From Ascoidea rubescens DSM 1968 (lineage: Eukaryota > Ascomycota > Saccharomycetes > Ascoideales > Ascoideaceae): a stretch of DNA of 64,000 nt. The stretch's first letter is position 1. Each line of letters starts with the position of its first letter. The position numbers and the translations under genes were made by a program. The stretch is taken from contig NW_017962915.1 in NCBI RefSeq assembly GCF_001661345.1, positions 809,657-873,656 on the forward strand, in the 5' to 3' direction. The notes beneath the pieces are model-generated. The model made no database searches. It was not told where the DNA came from and worked only from the letters and a program-made list of their open reading frames with translations. Below are positions 28,307 to 38,509 of the stretch, one piece after another.

Positions 28307-30538
28307 ATGTCATTCTCTCCTATAGTGGATTCCTCTTTTAATCCTGATGGTTCTTTGATAGCTTCTGCAATAATAGCTCTCGATGCTCACAACATTCATA
28401 TCCAATCAACTTCTTCTTCTGATTTTCGTAATATAGATATATCTTTTCCATTGGATAAAGGTCTAAAATTCACCTGTTTTTCTTGGGGCTACTTGAATCC
28501 AGATTTCCATAATATAGAATCTCAAGTTTTATTCATCGGCTTAAATAATGGTTCAATTTTAATTTATTCTCCAATTCAAAATCAACTAATTGAAACTTTA
28601 AATAATTTATCAAGCTATTCAATAATCTCTTGTTACTACTCAAAGTTATCAAATTCCTTATGGTCAATTGATTTGTCTGACGACTTGATCGAATTCAACT
28701 TATCAAATTTTCAAAAAATTTCAAACTATAAAATTTCAGATTTTTTAAATCAAATCGATAATTTAAATAACAGCATCACTAATAATATCTCAAATTTTAA
28801 TGAAAATACAAAACTAACCAACATCAAATTAATCTCCTACCAAGAAAAGCCTCATCTTTTATTATCCTCAAATTCGGTTTATCTTATCGACTTATCCTCA
28901 AAGAAAGTAGTAAGCCATTTTTCTAATCATATCAATCCAATAATTGTTTTAAATTATAAAAATGATGATCACATTATTACAACTGCAATTGACGATAGGT
29001 TCATTAACATTTACTCATTATCAGAAAATTCAATCAAAAAAGTTTTAGTTACTCAATCAAATGTCGTCTCAATATCTTTTAATGACAATACTTTAATAGC
29101 AGTCACGCAAGAAGGTTTAATAGAAGTATTTGACAATCCATTTAACAGTAAATTGGTTAAACCCAATGAAGATTCTTTAAATAGTGATAATCCAAATAAT
29201 CTCATTAATTCAACTGGAAGAAGGAAAAGACATCAAAATAATAAATCAAACTCTGCAGTTGCTAAAATTAAATTACAAAGACCTGCATCTCAACTAAAAA
29301 TTGTAGAAAATGAATTAAAAATTTTAAATGCCTTTTTAACTTTTGATAAACAAATCTTGTATAGTTGGTTGGAAAATGCCACTATATTTCACTTTGATAA
29401 ATTGTCTTTAATAAATCAGGATTCAAAATCCGTAATAACAGGGGATATAAATATCGTTAAATCAAAAGCCTCGTCATTTTCACAAGACAAAACAAAAAAA
29501 AATCTTTCCAGTTCTCATGGTGATGATATCGCTGCCTCAAAACAGTATAGAGAAACCACTGTACATATAGCAAGTGGTGATAATCTAAAAGATATAGAAA
29601 TTGATGAGACTGAAAATTTGACTTTAGCCGATAAATTAAATTCTCTAAATATTTCAAAGGATATATCTGATTTTCAACAACAAATTCAAGAGAAAAAGAT
29701 TTTAAAAGCAACTACTGGTTCTTTGACAGTAGTACTAACTCAAGCTTTGAAAACAAATGATCATTCTCTTTTAGAGTCAATATTAAATATTGATAATGAA
29801 CAAAACATCAAGACTACAATATTAAGGTTAAATTCTTCTTTGGTTATAATACTATTGAATAAATTATCAGAAAGATTAGCAAGACTTTCGAATACTTCTC
29901 AAACTAAGAATAAAAGATTGATTATTTGGATCAAGTGGGTTTTAATAATTCATGGCAGTTATTTGATAAGGCTAAATTTTACCGGTGGAAATGGTTCATT
30001 ACTTAGGGATTTATCTCAATTGAATTTCATTCTCGGAAAAAAAGCAGCAAATTTAAACAAATTATTAATTTTAAGATCAAAATTAGATTTAATTTTAGAA
30101 CAAATTTCGATTAAAAAAGAAATTCTTAGTGAGTTTCAACAACAGAATTATTTCAGTCAAGAAGGTGAGGAAAATGAATCTGATGTTGAATATAATGAAG
30201 CACTTGATGACGCCCATTTAATTGACAATGGTGAAGAAGATTACATATCGGAAGATGATGAAGAATCTGATGATTATTACAGCGAAGATGAATCCGATGT
30301 TGATATGGAGGAAGAAGAAGATGATGATGATTATATTGATGTAATGGCTTCTGAGGAAGATAATGATAATGTGATATCGTTAATGGATGATCAAGTTGAA
30401 GAAAGTGATGAGGAAGGAACCAGTGATGTTGAAATTGGAATTAATAAAAAGAATTTTGTTTTTGAAGATGACGACAAACAAGAACAAAAAGAATTACTGA
30501 AAAAACTTGATTTCTTGAGAAAAAAAGAAAAAAAGTAA
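28307..30538 (+). CDS. UTP5: UTP5, t-UTP component of the small-subunit processome
   Basis: Utp5 (WDR43 in animals) belongs to the t-UTP subcomplex that binds early 18S pre-rRNA in the nucleolus and supports rDNA transcription. The 743-residue protein has an N-terminal beta-propeller (SPIVDSSFNPDGSLIASAIIALD, then weak WD repeats to about residue 360). A Utp12-type helical domain follows at about 465-610 (LTQALKTNDHSLLESIL...LLNKLSERLARL...WIKWVLIIHGSYL), and a long Asp/Glu tail at about 625-720 typical of nucleolar proteins. The start ATG at 28307 directly precedes the propeller. Divergent from PUP2; convergent with MCH2 (281-base gap). Other WD/Utp12 proteins (Utp4, Utp9, Utp12, Utp13) are possible, but size and N-terminus favour Utp5. 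Confidence 0.78.
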   Translation: MSFSPIVDSSFNPDGSLIASAIIALDAHNIHIQSTSSSDFRNIDISFPLDKGLKFTCFSWGYLNPDFHNIESQVLFIGLNNGSILIYSPIQNQLIETLNNLSSYSIISCYYSKLSNSLWSIDLSDDLIEFNLSNFQKISNYKISDFLNQIDNLNNSITNNISNFNENTKLTNIKLISYQEKPHLLLSSNSVYLIDLSSKKVVSHFSNHINPIIVLNYKNDDHIITTAIDDRFINIYSLSENSIKKVLVTQSNVVSISFNDNTLIAVTQEGLIEVFDNPFNSKLVKPNEDSLNSDNPNNLINSTGRRKRHQNNKSNSAVAKIKLQRPASQLKIVENELKILNAFLTFDKQILYSWLENATIFHFDKLSLINQDSKSVITGDINIVKSKASSFSQDKTKKNLSSSHGDDIAASKQYRETTVHIASGDNLKDIEIDETENLTLADKLNSLNISKDISDFQQQIQEKKILKATTGSLTVVLTQALKTNDHSLLESILNIDNEQNIKTTILRLNSSLVIILLNKLSERLARLSNTSQTKNKRLIIWIKWVLIIHGSYLIRLNFTGGNGSLLRDLSQLNFILGKKAANLNKLLILRSKLDLILEQISIKKEILSEFQQQNYFSQEGEENESDVEYNEALDDAHLIDNGEEDYISEDDEESDDYYSEDESDVDMEEEEDDDDYIDVMASEEDNDNVISLMDDQVEESDEEGTSDVEIGINKKNFVFEDDDKQEQKELLKKLDFLRKKEKK

Positions 30539-30819
30539 TAACTTTTTTTAAAAGAGCTTTATAGATTTGAATTTACTCGACTTAATAAACGATTTTTGGT
30601 TAAAATACTCCAATTACCGTATTGTGATTATTTTTATTTTTAATATTTTTCAAAAGAAACAACCTTGAAACTATTTAGCAAAGTATTATATGATAAAAAA
30701 AATTATCAATATATACACAAAAACTTTTAGCTACATTAATACAAAAAAAATTTAAATTACTGAGTTTTAAAAAATAAAATTAACTTGAAAAAAAAAAATC
30801 TATTTGAAAAAAAATATTA

Positions 30820-32244
30820 TTAGGCTTTCTTTGAAGGGTTGAGTATAAACATTGATTTAAGCACCAAACTCCATGGTACAACAATTAATAATTCTTGACT
30901 ATGATCTGAATCAGCATCTTTTTCACTTAATGAATCTCTCGCTATTAAAAATGCTCTCAATAAAAATAAAAAAAAACTTGCGCCAAAAAACATTGATCCA
31001 CAAAATATAGCAGGATTGACATAAGCAGTTGGATTGACGTAATTGTTTGATTCATTAACAGGTCCTCTTAATACTAAACCAATGACTGGAGAAACAATAC
31101 CTAAAATACCAATTGCAATCCAGTGCATACCATAACAAACACCAGTTTTTCTCAAACCAACAGTTCTAGGTATAATACTACCTAAGGCTGGCCAAATAAA
31201 ACCCATTAAACCACCAATAAAAAAACCAAAAGCCAAATCAGTAGCATAATTTCTGCAAGAAATCCACATTGCAAAACACAAAATAGAAGAAGTGAAATAA
31301 ACAAGACATGTAACAGTAGCAGGTCCAAATCTATCAGAAGCAATTCCAAAAATTGGCCTCAATACTAAGGCTCCTAAAGATACTATGGCAGCTACTACAG
31401 AACCTTGGTGAGCAGAATAACCAAGAGATTTAGTAAAATCTGATATACTGTATTGAACAATAACAAATGCCAAAAGAACAAAAAAAATCCAGCAAAAATT
31501 GATCCAAAAGCCTTTATTTTTCAAAATTAATGAATCTATTGGTTTAAATTCAGGATGAATTTTATCAGATCTATCCTTTAATAAAACGATCGATATCATT
31601 GTCAAAACAAGACAAATTATTGCCTGTGATCTTAATGCCCATTGCACATTTTTGGACACCATTATTTCATTCATTGCTAAAGCAAACAAAATTCCTCCCG
31701 TACCAGCACCACCGGAAACAAGACCCATAGCTAGAGTTCTCTTTTTCTTAAACCATTGCGATATTAAATGAATTGAAGGGACAAAAGTGAAAGCTAGTCC
31801 AAGCCCCTGAAGTGCACCCTGAGTTAAGTAGAGCTGCCATAGGTCTACAGAAAAACTTGCGAGCATCATAGCAGCAAATTCAAAAGTAGCACCAACACAC
31901 ATCATTTGTTTGAAACCGAAAAAGCCCACAAGAAAGGTGATTATTGGTGCAATCATTAAACCCAAGCCAAAAGCCAAACCACCAATCCAGGCATAATCAA
32001 TTTTTGTTGCATTTTCAAATAAATCCTCATTTAGATAGTGAGCAAGATAAACAGCAAAGCCAGAGTTAGCACCCCAAGTCACCATAAAAATCGAATGAAG
32101 TGCAAAGACAATAACCCAGCCATAACCACCATCGGGAATATCAAACGAGGGTTTGGTAATTGGAGAGTTTTTTTCGAGATCATTGGAAATTGTTTTTTCT
32201 TTGATTATTTCTTCCACAGTCGAGATTTTTGATTTCGAGTCCAT
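30820..32244 (-). CDS. MCH2: MCH2-type monocarboxylate-permease-like transporter (MFS)
   Basis: A 474-residue major-facilitator protein, matching the length of yeast Mch2. The N-terminal signature PDGGYGWVIVFA marks the monocarboxylate porter family, followed by WGANSGFAVYLAHYL, IGGLAFGLGL, LTQGALQGLGLAFTFVPS and QWFKKKRTLAMGLVSGGAGTGG. About twelve membrane segments can be traced, with a cytosolic loop near 215-235 (LKDRSDKIHPEFKPID). The YLAHYL and DFTKSLGYSAHQGS motifs resemble Mch2 more than Mch1, Mch4, Mch5 or Esbp6. In S. cerevisiae the Mch proteins do not import classical monocarboxylates (Mch5 carries riboflavin), so the substrate is unknown. It is divergent from the SPOUT gene. Confidence 0.8.
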   Translation of the reverse strand: MDSKSKISTVEEIIKEKTISNDLEKNSPITKPSFDIPDGGYGWVIVFALHSIFMVTWGANSGFAVYLAHYLNEDLFENATKIDYAWIGGLAFGLGLMIAPIITFLVGFFGFKQMMCVGATFEFAAMMLASFSVDLWQLYLTQGALQGLGLAFTFVPSIHLISQWFKKKRTLAMGLVSGGAGTGGILFALAMNEIMVSKNVQWALRSQAIICLVLTMISIVLLKDRSDKIHPEFKPIDSLILKNKGFWINFCWIFFVLLAFVIVQYSISDFTKSLGYSAHQGSVVAAIVSLGALVLRPIFGIASDRFGPATVTCLVYFTSSILCFAMWISCRNYATDLAFGFFIGGLMGFIWPALGSIIPRTVGLRKTGVCYGMHWIAIGILGIVSPVIGLVLRGPVNESNNYVNPTAYVNPAIFCGSMFFGASFFLFLLRAFLIARDSLSEKDADSDHSQELLIVVPWSLVLKSMFILNPSKKA

Positions 32245-32702
32245 CGTGCCAAATGAAATTAAAACACTGAGGAATTTATTTCTTCTATCTTATTGTATTC
32301 TCTAAATAGGTTTCAAGAAGCAGGCACATTAGTAATAAGAAATTATCGAACTGTGTTTTCATGAATCATTTATCCGACAGGTTAAAACCTGGGTAAAGAT
32401 GGAAGTAGCAAAGAGTTTCCGAAAGGTTTTTCTGAAAATAAAATTATTTTAGGAAATCATTCTTCCTAATAATAGAGGTTTTAGAAAATATTTCATGCAG
32501 CATGCAACCTTTATGATGCAGTTTATGCTGGTATATACATATGGATACTGTTTTATATTCAACTTTACGGGCTGAAATTACACGTGATATGATCGGATTT
32601 TGCTTTAAATTTTTTTTTTTTTTTGTTTCTTGAGAATATCTGATTCGTTAGATAATTCAATCCATATTGAATAAAAGTTTGATCAATTTTTCGGTTTTAG
32701 TA
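32245..32702. promoter_or_regulatory. Divergent promoter MCH2 / SPOUT gene
   Basis: Contains CACGTG (32581-32586) and a T14-type run near 32608-32624. TTTCCGAAAGG at 32418-32428 resembles a centromere CDEIII core but lacks the proper context (see rejected items). No RNA gene seen. Confidence 0.5.
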
Positions 32703-33990
32703 ATGTCTGTAAAACCAAATACAAACGTATGTTTTATTTCATCTAATTAACAGAGAAAAATCAGCATGCAATTAATTGAATAAAAGTTACTGACTAAAAT
32801 ATTTGAACTAGAACAATCCTTCAAAAAATCAAGAAAAAGAAACGAAAACAGAAAAAGAAGAAAAAAAACAGCCTGAATCCAAAAAATTGAATTACACATT
32901 ATGTATTCCTTCAACAGTTATATCTGAAGGAAATGTTAAATCTCTTAAAGAAATCACACAAATAGCTTATCAAATTGCAAAAAATTGTACAATTTACGAT
33001 GTTAGTGAAATTGTGGTTCTAGATATTCCAGAAATTCACCTAAAAAATAAACCCAATGAAGATCTAAAACAAGATACAATTAAGATCAAGTTTGAAGATA
33101 ATGGAAATAATTATAATGAAAAAAGCTTCAAGAAAACAGGCAAAAATTATTCTGAAAATAGTTTGTTATTAGCTAGTTTGCTACAATTTTTTATAACTCC
33201 ACCATATTTAGTTAAATCGACATTCAAAGCAGATATGATCAAGAACTTTAAATACGCGAAGACTTTTCCAAAACTATCCACGTTGCCATTTATGAATAAT
33301 AAGATAGCAAATGCTGATGGTAATGAATATCGTGAGGGATTAACATTAAATAAAAAAATTTCAGCAGACAAAAAAGTGGTCAAAAGGAAACATATACCTG
33401 GAGAAAAAGTTCGAAAAAATAAAAAAAAAAATAAGGAAGCTATATTAACAAAATATGTTAATATTGGAAAATCAAAAGCTTTAACATTAATTGATCAAGA
33501 AGTTCCAATTAATGTTCGAGTAACGGTTAATTTAAAGACATCAAAGGTAGTTTCACCGATTGAAGCATATGGTAATTCCAAAATCGGAGCCAATCTATCA
33601 TTTGGATATCATGTTAGAATCTCTACTAATTTCATTTCGATTTTTGTTGAAACACCATTTGCTAATGGATATTCAAGTTCGATTTATGTTCAAAGTGGTG
33701 ATTATTATTCGGATGTCAGTTCTAAAACCGCAAAATTTCCCAGGATGTTGAATATAGATGAGAAATTGATATTAGAAAGAGATAAAAAAGAAGAATTCAA
33801 TTTGTTGTTGGTGTATGGGAAATTAACGGATTATGATAAGGCGTTTCAACAAAGTAAAAGTGAATTGGAGGCAGTAAATAATTTAACAGAGATGTTCGAT
33901 GGGAAATTGGGAATAAAAAAGAGCAATATAAGAATTGAAGATGCGATACTAATATCACTAGCGAGAATTGATTTTATAGCTAATAGGTAG
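32703..33990 (+). CDS. SPOUT-type RNA methyltransferase (YMR310C/YGR283C, SPOUT1 family), two exons
   Basis: Exons are 32703-32726 and 32812-33990, giving 400 residues. The family signature starts at NYTLCIPSTVIS...AYQIAKNCTIYDVSEIVVLDIPE, then SLLLASLLQFFITPPYLVKSTF and, near the C-terminus, ANLSFGYHVRIS in the knotted SAM-binding fold. The frame of exon 2 has no suitable ATG. Upstream ATG-TCT-GTA-AAA-CCA-AAT-ACA-AAC followed by GTATGT restores one, giving MSVKPNTN, then a Lys/Glu-rich linker leading into the domain. S. cerevisiae has two such proteins of poorly known function; animal SPOUT1/CENP-32 methylates rRNA and acts at spindle poles. A Lys-rich insertion (KVVKRKHIPGEKVRKNKKK) interrupts the fold, as in relatives. 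The gene stands alone next to a long gene-poor region. Confidence 0.82.
32727..32811 (+). other. Intron of the SPOUT gene (85 bases)
   Basis: 5' site GTATGT (32727-32732), branch TACTGAC (32788-32794), acceptor AACTAG ending at 32811. The next base begins an uninterrupted frame into the conserved domain; the TAG of the acceptor is itself the stop that blocks the frame without splicing. Confidence 0.8.
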
Positions 33991-36014
33991 GAAGCTCTGT
34001 AAGCTATGTAAGCTATTTAGCAGCTGTTTTTTTTGGAAATCAGTAAACATAATCTTTAGTTCTAAATTAAAAAAAAAAAAGCAAGCCAGAACAATAGACA
34101 TTGAGATTTTTTGGTAAAAAAATCAAATACACCATACTGCAGACTAAACTGGTTAATATCTAATGGATTGAATGGAGGCATTCTCCTCCTTCGCTCCTTC
34201 GGAGAGAGCTGATCGCTTGTGAATTAGATTTATGATTTACAAATTCTGCAAAATAGAACTTTAGCTAAGTGGAATCAAATTCAAAGAGAAAGCAGTGCAA
34301 AAAGATCAAAAAACAATGAAGGTTTGTTTTTGCTGTGGGAAGCAGGAGGTTGTTCGTTAGGCGATGTTCGTTAGGGTTTGTAGGGAGAGAAAAAAATTGA
34401 GTGAAAAAAAATAACAAATAGTTAAATAAGAGAAAAGAAAACAATAATTGCAAACAAAATGGTTTGTTTGTTTGTTGTGTTTTTTTTTGTTTTTTTGGTT
34501 CAGAAATTGTATTCTGTAAATGAGTTGGAAATAATTTGATATGAGGAAAGCGTTTAGATTATAGTTGATAAATGAAATCATTAAATAATAATAGATAAAA
34601 ATTGTCTCGGACTTTATGATGCAATTGAAGAAATGGTCATAAATTTTGAACTAGATTGGATGGAATTAGGTAACTATAATAAATATTTTTTTTGATTGTA
34701 ATAATGGTTGTAATAGTGATAACAAATAACAGAATCAAGTGGAAATTATTAATCAAGATGAAACTGAATGGCTCAAGTAGTGTTCAACTCAAAAAACAGT
34801 CTACAACGAAATTTCATGCTGAGAAAGAAAAATAAGGAAGAAAAAGAAAAAGAAAAAAAAAAAGAAAAGGAAAAAGAAAGAGAAGATGAAATTAAAGTGA
34901 TGTTGAAAAAGCAAGTTCTCATTTCAAAATTAAATAATAAGATTTAGTCGTTAGATGTTATGAATTTATCAGTGTAATTTATTTCAGATGAGAATGATCT
35001 TGTTTTTTAAAGAAAGACAGACAAAAAAAGGCTCGAAATAGCAAATAAAGAGCAAATAATTTGTGAGTTTTTGTTTTGTTTTCTTTCTTTGGTGTTCATA
35101 TTGATTGATTTATTTGGATATGATATTAAAATAAGCAGCTTTTTTTGTTTATTAGTGAATAGCAAGTTGCTGGTTCATGAGCGTTTTGGTTTTAAATGAT
35201 TTACTTTTTTTTGATTTTTTTTTAATTTGGCTTGAATAAGTGAATTAATAATTGTTGTTTATAAAGTCAAAATTAGCCGAATGTAATGAAAAAGCAAAAA
35301 TAAAGCAATAAGAGAAAGAAAAAAGAAAGAAAAAGAAAAAGAAAAAAAACTCACCCACACAATAAATAATCTTATCTTAAGTTTAAACTAACAAAAAAGA
35401 AAAGCAAAATATGAATTGAATATGATTGTGATTATGATTTATGAATCAAGTTATAGATTTTTAATCATTTTAAATTTTTTTTTCTAATGATTTAGTTTTA
35501 GTTTTGGTTTTGGGATCAAATGGGTTATCAAACAAAAGTGTGTATTTGGAAGAAAGTTATGAGAATAATAATAGTCTATTATGTATTATGTAGATTTAAT
35601 TATGAAGATATATAGAACAAGGAAATTATAATTATGATTGTAATGATGATAATAAATGTTATAAAAAATGATAATGAAATTGATTATTAATATAGATAAT
35701 ATACATATATAAAATATAAATGAGAAATAAAAATAGAAATAAAAAGTAAAATAAGACAAAAAAAAAATATATAAAAAAAACAGAAAAAAGCACACACGAT
35801 TAAAAGATTATTCTAGAAGAATCCACTAAAAAATGCAAAACTATCATCATTACTTCATAGTTAACTAAAATATAAGATCAGAGATAAAGTGTTATTAGAT
35901 AAAATAAGAGGGAAAAAAAGGGCAAAAGCTGGTAAAGATATAGGAAAGTTTTTAGGATAAAAACAATTTGACTTGATTTGTTTTGATTGTAATTATTAAA
36001 ACGATGTAGGTGGC
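33991..36014. other. 2-kb gene-poor AT-rich region
   Basis: No protein or tRNA gene was recognised. The DNA is mostly A/T with AAAAAG/AAGAAAAG tracts (34845-34885, 35310-35350). One short GC-rich spot (34170-34215) contains TCCTTCGCTCCTTCGGAGAGAGC, which can fold into a small hairpin (CTCC/GGAG). Frames here encode Phe/Tyr/Ile runs only. It is the 3' flank of both the SPOUT gene and the small Cys-rich gene; an unrecognised RNA gene cannot be excluded. Confidence 0.45.
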
Positions 36015-36239
36015 TTATTTACGAAACATTAAAGATTGCCTTATTCCATAAGCAAAATCACCTCTAACTAAACATTGGTTTGAACAAATATCATGGCCAC
36101 ATATACAAGTAGGATCGAATTTTGTGCTTAAATAATGAGAGTTGCTTAGGTTGTCTCTTGTATCGAAATGTTTTCTGTGACAACGACAGCAGGTCCAGTA
36201 ATGGATCTTTTGAGATTCACTGTAGACGTAGGTAGACAT
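36015..36239 (-). CDS. Small Cys/His-rich protein, possible zinc binder
   Basis: A 74-residue protein, not recognised. It has C17-C18-R-C20-H, then C45-I-C47-G-H-x2-C52-x3-C56, spaced like two zinc knuckles: YWTCCRCHRKHF and CICGHDICSNQC. The pattern WxCxxC...CxCGHxxC resembles small fungal zinc-ribbon proteins, but I assign no function. The ATG at 36239 is chosen because upstream codons encode a Leu/Phe/His/Ser stretch without protein-like character; a longer start at 36590 would pass through a TATTTATA element (36442-36449) that better serves as promoter, about 205 bases before the chosen ATG. The gene sits alone between two gene-poor regions of about 2 kb each. Confidence 0.55.
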   Translation of the reverse strand: MSTYVYSESQKIHYWTCCRCHRKHFDTRDNLSNSHYLSTKFDPTCICGHDICSNQCLVRGDFAYGIRQSLMFRK

Positions 36240-38509
36240 CTTTGAGAGAGAGGATGTAGCAATGGGATAGAAAAAAGATAAATGACAGAATATGAACGAG
36301 GTATAAGAATGAGAATGAGAATGACGAAAGCTAATCAGGCAGACAAAGGAGAGTGAGAAGGATATAGTATAGTGCAGGTGATGCTGTAATGCTGTTGGGA
36401 GACTGGAAACATGAAGATGGAAAAGCAAGAGCAGAGCAGAGTATTTATACTGTTGAGCGAGCAATTGATTGCAAAGAGAAAACAGTCCAAGACCAAAAAG
36501 GAAACCCAATATAAAAGCGATTATAAAAGCGATTATATCAGCTCTGTGCCGAACAGCTCGTTCCTGTTTGCGAGCGCTGCGTACGTGCATGGCTTAGCGA
36601 ACGCTATTGTTGGGAAGATATAATTAGCACTGGTAGAAAAGGCAACTCCAAAAGCCGGAAAGAGCTGGAAAGAGCTGGAGACTGCAAGAGGAAGAATCAG
36701 CAGACAGAGTAGAAAAAAGCAAAAACAGAGGACAGAGAAGCTCAGGGTAGAGACAGGACTGGTGGTTCTGCTGGGCAATGCCCATTCTCCAGTTGCTCGC
36801 TTTGGATCAGTGTTGCGAGATCATCGCTATCAACGGCTGGAAGAACTGTTATGACCAGATCCGTTGGAGGTGGAAGATTTGTTGAATTCATGTCCAACAC
36901 ATCTTCATACCAAAGCACATCGTCGTAATTTAATGCTCTTTCGTGAAGACAGCTTATTCATTGCTCTTTTTTTGCGCTTGCGTTTGCGTTTGAGCTACCT
37001 GCCCAAAGCTTCTTTTGACTATCTCTTGAGTCTCTATTATCGATTAGCTCATTCGTTTCTCGATTGCTATCCACTGACAAAAGGCACCAGGTTCTCTGTT
37101 TCGAGCTCTCTCGTTGTCATTCTGTTGGTGGGCACCAACAGAGGCTCTAGTGCTGTTTCCTGTGTTTCCCGTGCTTCCTGCGCTTCCTGTGCTGGGCCTC
37201 GCTCAACGCTAAGCTTGATATTACCAGAATGTTGGCTGTGGATTAGCACAACTTTGCGAAGCTTCTCAGTGACATGACTGGAAATGGCGAGTGATAGCCT
37301 GTTTTTCCTTTGGTACTGCTCAATTCATTACTCATGTATCCATACAAAATTACCTGTAAATAGCGAAAATTCTTTTACTTCCTTATCGGGTTCTCATTAG
37401 TTTCACTTATTTTCTAAAATCTTCACCCTATTACTGCTACTATTACTATTTCATTTCATAAAATGGGCTTTATTCTAATTATTGATTGATTGATGTTTAC
37501 AAATCATATGAAATCATCTGATTGTTATTACAATTTTTTTTATTCGATCAATTTTTTTTATTTTTTTTTGCTTTGTTACAATTTTTATAAATTTCTTAAA
37601 ACGAACAACTTCTGATGTCTTAGATTATTGTGTTAGTTTTCTAATTGTTGATTTTTTTAGGTAATTTTAATTCAATTTCTCTTTCTCACCTTCTTCTTTT
37701 GATTTAATTTGAACCAGTTCTTGAACCAAATTCTGAACCAGCTTTTGACTGTTTAAGTTCGATTATCCATGTTCAATTATCCATGTTCAATGTTCGTTAA
37801 TATTTCTTTCCATCAATCAAAAAAGAATTAAAAAAACAGTTTTTCTTTCGTTTTATTTTTAGAACAATAGAAAATTAAAAAATAATCAATCGAGAATTAG
37901 AAAGAGAATTCTACGGCCTCTTTTTAATACCCTGTTCATCCCTCGCAATATCCAAAGGGCTTAAAGGCTTCATCAAAACGTTCATTGATATTGAAAAACC
38001 ATATTTTATTTATATTTCATTTTAATTTCACCGATATTTCACTCGCATTTCATCCTCTCCCGTCTTCCCTTTTAATACAACCTTATATGCCTATTCCTTT
38101 ATCATCTAAAAATAACATTTCCTCTAATTGCCATTATATTTTTATTCCATCAACAATTACACACAAATCACACAAATCACACAACTGAAAAACAGTTTAC
38201 CGATATTCTATTTCCATCCTATTTCTATCTTTACACTTTATTTTATTTTTAACTCCTTTATAAACCTCAAAAAGGATACACTTGAAGAGCTCGATAATTT
38301 TTTCCATTTTAAACTCCATAATGTGGTTTACACTGTTATAATTAGCTGGCTGTTTCAATAAAACGGTTTACTCAAACGTTTCCGTAAACCGTTTTTATGA
38401 AACCCCATTCTAAATCGAAAATTGAGTCAAACTAAATTCGATTTTTTGAATTTGCAATCAATTTTTCTCGACTTTTTACTTTTTTACTTTTTTACTCTTC
38501 TTCTATTTA
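36240..38509. other. 2.3-kb gene-poor region with a GC island
   Basis: Positions 36540-37270 are noticeably GC-richer, and 37300-38500 are AT-rich with T-runs. A 49-codon ATG frame on the minus strand (36891-36742: MNSTNLPPPTDLV...) has a varied composition but no recognised relative, and it is too short to call. A plus-strand frame 36864-37277 begins with TTG and looks random. AGCTGGAAAG repeats at 36655-36685 and TGTGTTTCC/GCTTCCTG repeats at 37155-37195 belong to the dispersed promoter-type tracts. Confidence 0.45.

Noticed and set aside
32400-32590. Possible point centromere (TTTCCGAAAGG plus ATCACGTG on the other strand)
   Set aside because: The distance between the two is about 155 bases, the DNA between them is not strongly AT-rich, and the flanks of the CDEIII-like core do not match; both lie in an ordinary divergent promoter.
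36864-37277. 137-codon plus-strand frame in the gene-poor region
   Set aside because: Starts with TTG, has no recognisable motif, and its composition follows the local GC repeats.
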